Shown here piece after piece: positions 22,407 through 28,263 of a stretch of DNA of 28,263 nt. Position 1 is the first letter of the stretch, and each line of letters opens with the position of its first letter. A program made the translations under genes and the position numbers. Under the pieces are notes generated by a model. It saw only the letters and a list, made by a program, of their open reading frames with translations, ran no database searches and had not been told where the DNA came from. This DNA is from Gemmiger_A avium. GTDB lineage: Bacteria > Bacillota > Clostridia > Oscillospirales > Ruminococcaceae. Location: NCBI GenBank assembly GCA_019114585.1, contig DXFE01000068.1:1-28263 (forward strand). Reading direction: 5' to 3'.

Positions 22407-23497
22407 AGGGCTGCATCCTCGCCGCCCAGGGGCAGATAGGTGGGGATGCCGCTTTCGCTGAAGGTATAGCACCCGGCGTAGACCGCCAGCGCCATATCCA
22501 GCAGCGGCATGGCCGCCACCGCGCCGGTGCCCTCCCCCAGCCGCATCCCGGCGGTGATGAGAGGCTTTTTATCCAGCGCCGCCAGCAGCAGATGCCCGGC
22601 GGGCTCGGCGGAAACATGGCTGGCCAGAATGGCCTTGGCGGCGGCCGGGCACAGGCGCACCGCCAGCAGGGCGGCTACCGCGCTGATCACACCGTCTGCC
22701 AGCACCGGCACCCCATAGAGCGCCCCGCCCAGGAACGCCCCGCACATGCCGGCGATGTCAAAGCCGCCCACCGCCGCCAGGACCCCCAGCGGGTCGGCGG
22801 GATCGGGGGCATTGACCGCCAGGGCTTTGGCAATGGCGGCCTTTTTGCGGCGCAGCCCTTCATCCGAAAGGCCCGCGCCCCGGCCGGTCATGGCCTCCAC
22901 CGGCTGGCCCAGCAGCACGCAGGCCACCGCGCTGGCGGTGGTGGTGTTGCCGATGCCCATTTCCCCGGTGGCGAACAGCCGCACACCGGCCTCTTTATGC
23001 TGGCGCACCAGCTCGATGCCGGTCAGGATGCCCTGGGCGGCCTGCTCCCGGCTCATGGCCGGGCCCTGGGTCATGTCGGCGGTGCCGTTGGCGATCCGCC
23101 GGTCCAGCACGCCGGGGGTGGCGGGGAAATCCTCCACCCCCATGTCCACCGGCACAACCGTGCAGTGGGCCGCGGCGGCCATCTGGCAGACCGACGTGTT
23201 ATGAACCGCCAGGTTGCGGGTGACGATGCGGGTGACCGAGCTGTCGCTCTGGGCCACGCCCTGGGCCACCACGCCGTTGTCGGCGCAGAAGACCAGCACC
23301 TCCCGGGGTTCCAATGCGATATCCGCGCTGCCGGTGAGGGCGGCGATATCCTCCAGCGCGGTTTCCAGCAATCCCAGGCTGCCCAAAGGCTTGGCACAGG
23401 CGGCCCAGCGGCGGGCCGCTTCGGCGCGGGCCGCTTCATCCGCGGGGCCGATCTGGGCCAGCAGCGCGGCCAGGCGATCCTGTTGTGTAGTTTCCAT
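22403..23497 (-). CDS. cobT: Nicotinate-nucleotide--dimethylbenzimidazole phosphoribosyltransferase
   Basis: A 364-residue enzyme that activates the lower ligand base with nicotinate mononucleotide, forming alpha-ribazole phosphate. Landmarks are KPLGSLG (37-43), VFCADNGVVAQGVAQSDSSVT (69-89), GEMGIGNTTTA (178-188), GRGAGLSD and the C-terminal GMRLGEGTGAV with the catalytic Glu322. Length is usual. Two ATG codons are possible, at 23503 and 23497; the latter is eight bases from AGGGG and fits better. The gene starts about 20 bases after cbiA and overlaps cobU as ATGA. In anaerobes the base may be other than dimethylbenzimidazole; no base-synthesis gene is seen here. Confidence 0.95.
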   Translation of the reverse strand: METTQQDRLAALLAQIGPADEAARAEAARRWAACAKPLGSLGLLETALEDIAALTGSADIALEPREVLVFCADNGVVAQGVAQSDSSVTRIVTRNLAVHNTSVCQMAAAAHCTVVPVDMGVEDFPATPGVLDRRIANGTADMTQGPAMSREQAAQGILTGIELVRQHKEAGVRLFATGEMGIGNTTTASAVACVLLGQPVEAMTGRGAGLSDEGLRRKKAAIAKALAVNAPDPADPLGVLAAVGGFDIAGMCGAFLGGALYGVPVLADGVISAVAALLAVRLCPAAAKAILASHVSAEPAGHLLLAALDKKPLITAGMRLGEGTGAVAAMPLLDMALAVYAGCYTFSESGIPTYLPLGGEDAAL

Positions 23498-23516
23498 CCT
23501 CATTTCCCCTCGATTC

Positions 23517-24869
23517 TCACAATATCCCGGCCCACTGCCGGGCGGCGTTTACAAAGCGGGCGGCCATGCCGGGCGTGCCCGCCATATACAGATGGCCGAA
23601 TGCCGCGTACAGCCCGGGGCGGGAAAAGCCGCAGCCCCAGCTTCGGCCGGTCACCGGCTTGCGGGCGGTGAAGTCCGTGCCGCAGGCGGTGCTGTCCCAA
23701 TGATGGAATTCATGGATGAGGGCGGTTTGCCCCGCCTCCAGCAGCAGGCCGGAGGTTTCGGCGGTGATGCGGGCGTAGCCGAACCGCACCAGCCGCCCTT
23801 TTTTGTAGCCCGCGCCGGGCAGCGCCCCGGCCATGGGCCAGTGGCGGCCCTCGGTATCCTCCAGGCTTTTGCCCAGGTAGAGAAAGCCGCCGCACTCGGC
23901 CACGGTGGGCATCCCCTGCGCCACCGCCCGGGCCACCGCCCGGCGCATGGCGGTGTTCAAAGCCAGCGCCGGTGCGTGGAGTTCCGGGTAGCCGCCGGGC
24001 AGGTAGAGCCCGGCCGCCCCGGCGGGCAGCGCCGCATCCCGTAGCGGGCTGAAAAAGCAAAGTTCCGCGCCCACGTCCCGCAGCGCGTCCAGCGTTTCTT
24101 CGTAGCAGAAGCAGAACGCCTCGTCCCGGGCCACCGCCAGCCGCACCGGCGTTCCGAGGCGGGGCGGCTGGTGGGCGGGCGGTATATCCGGCTGCTGGCA
24201 AGCGGCCAGGAAAGCGGGCCAGTCCAGCGTTTTGCCCAGCTGGTCGGCCAGCGCGTCGATGCGCCCGGTCAGGTCCTGCACCTCGGCGGCGGTGTAAAGG
24301 CCCAGATGGCGGCTGGGGAACCGGGCTTCGGGCATGGGCGGCAGCCAGCCCAGCACCGGCAGGCCGGTTTCCCGGCGGATGACCGGCGCCAGCGCCGCTG
24401 CCATGGAGGGGCTGCACTCGTTGAGCAGCACCCCGGCGATGTGGCTGGGGGCGCGGAAGGTCTGCAGCCCCCGGATCAGCGCCGCCAGCGTCAGGCAGGA
24501 GCCGCCGGGCCGCAGCACCAGCAGCACCGGCAGGTCTAACGTATCGGCCAGGTGCCAGGCCCCGGCCTCGGTGGTGGAGCCGCCCACCCCGTCGTAGAAG
24601 CCCATGGCCCCCTCCACCACCGCGGCCCCGTGCCCGGCGGCGTAGCGGGCGTAGAGGGCGCGCACGGTGGATTCATCCGACAAAAACAGATCCAGGTTGT
24701 GGCTGGGCACCCCCAGCACCGACCGGTGGAACATGGGGTCAATGTAATCCGGCCCGCATTTGAAGGCGCAGGGGTCAAGGCCCCGTTTGGCCAGCAGGGC
24801 CAGCAGCGCGCAGGTAAGGGTGGTTTTGCCGCTGCCCGAGGCGGGCGCGGCCAGCAGACAGCCGATCAT
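23517..24869 (-). CDS. cbiA: Cobyrinate a,c-diamide synthase
   Basis: A 450-residue glutamine- and ATP-dependent enzyme that amidates the a and c side chains of cobyrinate; called cobB in the aerobic route. The N-terminal ATPase has the P-loop APASGSGKTT (8-17) and FKCGPDYIDPMFH (36-48), with VEGAMGFYDG (85-94). The C-terminal glutaminase-like domain has LPGGYPELHA, the nucleophile Cys326 in AECGGFLYLG and His426 in FGHLYMAG. Length fits the family. The ATG overlaps the cbiET stop as ATGA. It precedes cobT. Confidence 0.96.
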   Translation of the reverse strand: MIGCLLAAPASGSGKTTLTCALLALLAKRGLDPCAFKCGPDYIDPMFHRSVLGVPSHNLDLFLSDESTVRALYARYAAGHGAAVVEGAMGFYDGVGGSTTEAGAWHLADTLDLPVLLVLRPGGSCLTLAALIRGLQTFRAPSHIAGVLLNECSPSMAAALAPVIRRETGLPVLGWLPPMPEARFPSRHLGLYTAAEVQDLTGRIDALADQLGKTLDWPAFLAACQQPDIPPAHQPPRLGTPVRLAVARDEAFCFCYEETLDALRDVGAELCFFSPLRDAALPAGAAGLYLPGGYPELHAPALALNTAMRRAVARAVAQGMPTVAECGGFLYLGKSLEDTEGRHWPMAGALPGAGYKKGRLVRFGYARITAETSGLLLEAGQTALIHEFHHWDSTACGTDFTARKPVTGRSWGCGFSRPGLYAAFGHLYMAGTPGMAARFVNAARQWAGIL

Positions 24870-26074
24870 GGGCAGTTTGCCGCAACCAGCGTGATGGGGT
24901 TCGCGGCCTCCATGAGATGCAGCCCCGCCACGGCGCGGGAACGGCTGACGGCGATCTGCACCGCCTGCGCCGCCTGGCCCCGGGCCGCGAAGGCCGCCAG
25001 CGCGGCGGCCAGCGTTTCCGGCGCGATGGCGGACACGCAGATGCGCGCGGCGGGGTTCTTTTCCAGCGCGGCGGCCAGGATGGCATCCATATTGCCTTTT
25101 GTACCGCCCACAAACACCGCGTCCGGGGCGGGCAGGTCGGCCAGGGCGGCGGGGGCCAGCCCTTCCCGCAGCTGCAGGTTCCAGGCGCCGAACCGCCGCC
25201 GGTTCAGACGGATCAGGTCGCAGGCGGCGGCATTCTGCTCCACCGCCCAGACCGCGCCGCCCCGGGCAGCCAGCGCCAGTTCGATGCTGACACTGCCGGT
25301 GCCCGCGCCCACGTCCCAGCAGGTTTCGCCGGGCTGCACACGCAGACGGCTCAGGGCCGCGGCCCGCACCTCCCGCTTGGTCATGGGCACCTTGCCCCGG
25401 CAGAACAGCTCGTCCGGCACGCCGGGGCCCATCACCCCGGGGCGGGGCACGGCCTCGGCCAGCAGCACGCTCAGGCCGTCAAAGGACATGGCAACGCAAT
25501 CGGCGGCGGTGGTATGGGTAATGCGCTCGCCGGGCAGGCCCAGCCGCTCCCCCACCGTAACCGGCAGGTCGGGCAGGCCGGCGTCCCGCAGACGGGCCGC
25601 CACCCAGGACGGGCCCTGGGTGCCGCCGGTGAGAAAGAACACCGGCTTGCCTTCGGCCAGTTCCGCCGCCGGGTCGCACAGCACACCGTGGGCGGACACA
25701 AGCCGCCAGTTCTGCCAGGGGCGGCCCAGACGCGCGGCCAGCAGCTGCACGCTGGACACACCGGGCAGCACCCGGGCGGGGATCTCCGCTGCCTGCAGCA
25801 GGGGCAGCAGCCCCGCCGCGCCGGAGTAAAACCCGGTGTCCCCGCTGAGCACCACCCCGGCGCGCACGGCGCCCGCCTGCCGGGCGGCCAGCAGCGCGTC
25901 CCGCACGGCGGCGGGGCGGGTGGCGGCGGTGCGCCGGGCGGTGCAGCCGGCGGGCAGCGCGGCCAGCAGCCGCTCGGCCCCTACCAGCCAGTCCGCCCCG
26001 GCCAGGGACGCGGCGGCTTCGGCGGTGAGGGTTTCGCCCCCGCCCGCCCCCATGGCGATCAGATCGACCTGCAT
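24866..26074 (-). CDS. cbiET: Fused cobalt-precorrin-7 methyltransferase / decarboxylating C15 methyltransferase
   Basis: A 402-residue CbiE-CbiT fusion, equivalent to CobL. Together the two parts methylate C5 and C15 and remove the acetate carboxyl at C12. CbiE (1 to about 207) is a tetrapyrrole methylase with VVLSGDTGFYSGA (74-86) and VLPGVSSVQLLAARLG (102-117); its first loop reads MGAGGGETLT (8-17) where GxGPG is usual. CbiT (about 222-402) is a class I methyltransferase with PMTKREVRA (230-238), DVGAGTGSVSIE (254-265) and FVGGTKGNM (321-329). ATG at 26074 has GGGAG eight bases upstream and overlaps cbiJ by 16 bases; an in-frame ATG at 26092 lacks such a site. It overlaps cbiA as ATGA. 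Confidence 0.95.
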   Translation of the reverse strand: MQVDLIAMGAGGGETLTAEAAASLAGADWLVGAERLLAALPAGCTARRTAATRPAAVRDALLAARQAGAVRAGVVLSGDTGFYSGAAGLLPLLQAAEIPARVLPGVSSVQLLAARLGRPWQNWRLVSAHGVLCDPAAELAEGKPVFFLTGGTQGPSWVAARLRDAGLPDLPVTVGERLGLPGERITHTTAADCVAMSFDGLSVLLAEAVPRPGVMGPGVPDELFCRGKVPMTKREVRAAALSRLRVQPGETCWDVGAGTGSVSIELALAARGGAVWAVEQNAAACDLIRLNRRRFGAWNLQLREGLAPAALADLPAPDAVFVGGTKGNMDAILAAALEKNPAARICVSAIAPETLAAALAAFAARGQAAQAVQIAVSRSRAVAGLHLMEAANPITLVAANCP

Positions 26075-26811
26075 TGTATCATCTCCCTGCATTGCTCGCG
26101 CACTTCTTCATAGCCATACTCCGGGCCGTCCTGCGCGGGGCGGCCCAGCACCACCAGACGGGCGCCGGTGGCCCGGGCGGCTTCGGCCTTATCGGCAAAG
26201 CCGCCCGCCGCGCCCCCGTCCTTGGTGACCAGCCAGGCGATGCGGTACTCCCGCAGCATGGCTTCGTTAAAGGCCCGGGAAAAGGGGCCCTGCAAGGCCA
26301 GGATGTGGCTGTGTGCCAGGCCCGCCGCCTCGCAGGCGGCCAGGCTGGCCGCCGTGGGCAGCACCCGGGCCCAGACCCGGCTTGCCAGGTCACGGTAGCA
26401 GCCCACCGTGTTGGCCCCGGTGGCCAGCAGGATATTGCCTGCCTGCCCTGCCAGAAAGCGGGCGGCGGCATCGGCATCCGGCAGCAGCACGCTGCCCGGG
26501 GGCAGGGTACTTTCCGGCCGGGCCAGCCGCAGCCGCCGCACCCCGGCCTGTTCGCAGGCGGCGCGGATGTTGGCGCTGGCCGCGGCGGCATAGGGGTGGG
26601 TGGCATCCACGCAGAGCTCCTGCCCGGCCAGGGCCGCGGCCATAGCCGGGACCTCCATGCGGCCGGTGAGGACGGTAAGGCCGGGGATCGCCGCCAGCTC
26701 CTCCGCGCCCAGGGGTGTGGCCACGCTTACCGTGACCGCCGCCCCCATGGCCGCCAGATCCGCCGCCAGCAGCCGCCCCTCGGTGGTGCCGCCAAACAGA
26801 AAGATCTTCAT
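26059..26811 (-). CDS. cbiJ: Precorrin-6A / cobalt-precorrin-6A reductase
   Basis: A 250-residue NAD(P)H-dependent reductase of the corrin ring intermediate, called cobK in the aerobic route. The N-terminus has the dinucleotide-binding loop FGGTTEGRLLA (6-16). LTGRME (53-58) and VDATHPYAAAASANI (68-82) are strongly conserved family stretches, and the C-terminal KDGGAAGGFADKAEAA is typical of CobK/CbiJ. Length is usual. The ATG overlaps cbiH as ATGA, and the gene overlaps cbiET by 16 bases. Its order after cbiH follows the pathway closely. Confidence 0.93.
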   Translation of the reverse strand: MKIFLFGGTTEGRLLAADLAAMGAAVTVSVATPLGAEELAAIPGLTVLTGRMEVPAMAAALAGQELCVDATHPYAAAASANIRAACEQAGVRRLRLARPESTLPPGSVLLPDADAAARFLAGQAGNILLATGANTVGCYRDLASRVWARVLPTAASLAACEAAGLAHSHILALQGPFSRAFNEAMLREYRIAWLVTKDGGAAGGFADKAEAARATGARLVVLGRPAQDGPEYGYEEVREQCREMIQCRSI

Positions 26812-27545
26812 TCCTTGGCCTCGTAGCCCCGGGGGGTGACCATTTTATCCCCCAGCTGACGGGTGGCGGCGTTGCCGATGAACACGGTGGTGAACATATC
26901 CACCGATTCCTCCCGCAGCTGGGCCAGGGTCATCACCCGGCTTTCCTGCCCGTCCCGGCCGATGTTGCGCACCCAGCCGCAGACGGTGTCCGGGCTTTTG
27001 CCCGCCGACAGCAGGATGTCGCAGGCGCGGCGCAGATAATCCGCCCGCTTGCGGGAGGAGGGGTTATACAGGCAGACCGCAAAGTCGCCCTCCCCCGCGC
27101 AGCGCAGCCGGGTTTCGATGGTGGGCCAGGGGGTGAGCAGGTCGGACAGGCTGATCACACAGAAATCGTGCATGAGCGGCGCGCCCAGCACCGCCGCGCC
27201 GGCGGTGGCGGCGGTCACGCCCGGCACCACCTCCAGCTCCACGCCGGGGAACTCGCCGGCCAATTGGTAGATCGGGCCGGCCATGCCGTAAACGCCCGCG
27301 TCCCCGCTGCACACCATCGCCACGGTGCGCCCGGCGGCGGCGATTTCCAGCGCCCGGCGGCAACGCTCGATCTCCCGGGTCATGGGGGTGGTGTACACCT
27401 CCTTGTCCGGGTAGAGGGGACGCACCAGATCGATGTACACGGTATACCCGCAGAGCACGTCCGCCTTTTCCATAGCAGCCCGGGCCGCCGCGGTCATTCC
27501 TTCCGGGCCGCCGGGGCCCAGGCCAACAATATACAGTTTATTCAT
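26808..27545 (-). CDS. cbiH: Precorrin-3B / cobalt-precorrin-3 C17-methyltransferase
   Basis: A 245-residue S-adenosylmethionine-dependent methylase that drives ring contraction in corrin synthesis, called cobJ in the aerobic route. It has the tetrapyrrole methylase pattern: VGLGPGGPEGMT (7-18), GYTVYIDLV, MVCSGDAGVYGMAG and VVPGVTAATAGAAVLGAPLMHDF, with CLYNPSSRKR in the second domain. There is no C-terminal ferredoxin-like extension, so it is the short form. ATG at 27545 overlaps the end of cbiG by eight bases; the open frame upstream runs into cbiG. It overlaps cbiJ as ATGA. Confidence 0.95.
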   Translation of the reverse strand: MNKLYIVGLGPGGPEGMTAAARAAMEKADVLCGYTVYIDLVRPLYPDKEVYTTPMTREIERCRRALEIAAAGRTVAMVCSGDAGVYGMAGPIYQLAGEFPGVELEVVPGVTAATAGAAVLGAPLMHDFCVISLSDLLTPWPTIETRLRCAGEGDFAVCLYNPSSRKRADYLRRACDILLSAGKSPDTVCGWVRNIGRDGQESRVMTLAQLREESVDMFTTVFIGNAATRQLGDKMVTPRGYEAKE

Positions 27546-28263
27546 CCTGCCACCGCCAATCCGGGGCAAAGGGCGCCAGGGCCAGTGCCATGGTCACGCC
27601 GTTGCCCGCCTGTTTTTGAAGATAGAGTTTTCCGCCCGCGGCCAGCACGGCGGCCCGCTCGCAGACGTTGTCCACGCCGGTGACCCGGCGCACAAAATCC
27701 GAGGAGGTAAACGCCCCCGGCGCGTTTTGCAGCTGCTGCGCCGAAAACACGGTCAGCGGCCAGCCGTGGGCCCGGCAGAACGCCGCCAGCCCCGGCTCGT
27801 TTTGTTTCAGGTCGATGGTCGCCACTTCCCGGATGGCCGCGGCGCACACATCCCCCGCCGCCAGCAGGGCGGCCAGGGCCTGTTCCAGGGATTCCCGGGG
27901 TGTGCCCCGGCGGCAGCCCACACCCAGCACCCCGATGGGGGGCACCAGGCGCAGCGCGCCGGTATCGGCACCGGAAAGGCTCAGCGACACATCCGCGGCG
28001 TTTTGCCCATCGGTCAGGTTCACCCCTTCGGGGGGCGTACCGGCAACCGGCCAGCGGCTGGCCACCGTGACCGTTCCCCCGGCCAGCAGTTTGCCGGAAA
28101 CGGTGCGGATGCGGCCCACGTCCAGCAGGCGAAAGCCCTGCACCCGGGCCCACTCGTCCACCGCGAACCGCCCGTTCACGTCGGTGGCGGTGGTGATGAC
28201 CGGGGTGCCGCCGCAGGCGGCGGCGATGCGCCGGGCCAGCCGGTTGGCGCCGCCCAGGTGGCC
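27538..28263 (-). CDS. cbiG: Cobalt-precorrin-5A hydrolase, 5' end cut by the window edge
   Basis: The visible part is 241 residues; the start lies beyond the right edge. CbiG opens the delta-lactone of cobalt-precorrin-5A, losing the C2 unit as acetaldehyde, a step specific to the oxygen-independent route. In-window landmarks are HLGGAN at the very edge followed by PVITTATD, then the C-terminal domain opening with GVLGVGCRRGTP and containing the SSDFVRRVTGVDNVCERAAVLAAGG stretch, split here as SSDFVRRVTGVDNVCERAAV. No start should be placed at the internal GTG near 28179, because the homology continues upstream of it. It overlaps cbiH by eight bases. Confidence 0.93.
   Translation of the reverse strand, partial: GHLGGANRLARRIAAACGGTPVITTATDVNGRFAVDEWARVQGFRLLDVGRIRTVSGKLLAGGTVTVASRWPVAGTPPEGVNLTDGQNAADVSLSLSGADTGALRLVPPIGVLGVGCRRGTPRESLEQALAALLAAGDVCAAAIREVATIDLKQNEPGLAAFCRAHGWPLTVFSAQQLQNAPGAFTSSDFVRRVTGVDNVCERAAVLAAGGKLYLQKQAGNGVTMALALAPFAPDWRWQDE

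Noticed and set aside
26330..26345. Recurring inverted repeat of the form GCCGCCTCGCAGGCGGC, also near 18661 and in related form near 16086 and 26550
   Set aside because: Each copy encodes an Ala-Cys-Glu/Gln-Ala-Ala-Gly-like helix in unrelated enzymes; GC-rich codon choice explains the palindromic look, so it is not treated as a dispersed repeat element.

Overview
The window is a GC-rich, tightly packed bacterial chromosome segment. It suggests an anaerobic Clostridia lineage, probably a gut member of the Oscillospirales/Ruminococcaceae type. The reasons are the high GC content, AGGAGG-type ribosome sites, a fused cobA-hemD gene, the oxygen-independent (cbi-type) cobalamin route, and hisS and aspS lying close together. 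The taxonomic call is inference. All genes except one (4232-5785, plus strand) lie on the minus strand. No rRNA, tRNA, CRISPR array or insertion sequence was seen, and no gap without a gene exceeds about 150 bases.

Left part (1-4.2 kb): in transcription order, hisS, a DUF2752 protein, a DUF4234 protein, a terminator, then aspS under its own promoter. The hisS and aspS promoters have identical elements (TTGTAA, 17 bp, TATAAT). Leaders are about 30-60 bases, too short for a T-box. A divergent gene (4232-5785) encodes a polytopic membrane protein, probably a GT-C glycosyltransferase, with a TTG start. A two-way terminator separates it from the next block.

Middle part (5.8-11.0 kb): a two-component system (response regulator, then a histidine kinase with almost no extracellular part), followed by an ABC ATPase and an 889-residue FtsX-type permease. 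A near-identical 14-base motif sits upstream of both the regulator gene and the ATPase gene, and a GTCAC half-site is 21 bases from the predicted -10 in both. This suggests a closed circuit in which the regulator controls itself and the transporter.

Right part (11.05-28.26 kb): a cobalamin biosynthesis operon of 19 genes running leftward and entering from beyond the right edge: cbiG (cut by the edge), cbiH, cbiJ, cbiET fusion, cbiA, cobT, cobU, cobS, a second short cobU-like gene, cobC-like phosphatase, cbiB, cobD, cobQ/cbiP, cbiC, an ABC importer (btuF-btuC-btuD type), precorrin-2 dehydrogenase, and fused cobA-hemD, ending at a strong terminator. Eight junctions are ATGA overlaps and no gap exceeds 25 bases. 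Together the genes cover uroporphyrinogen III formation and methylation, precorrin-2 oxidation, much of the corrin ring chemistry, amidations, aminopropanol attachment and nucleotide loop assembly. Expected partners not seen here (cobaltochelatase, cbiL, cbiF, cbiD, adenosyltransferase) may lie beyond the right edge. The most interesting points are the paired, complementary CobU-like proteins and the shared regulatory motif of the transporter block.
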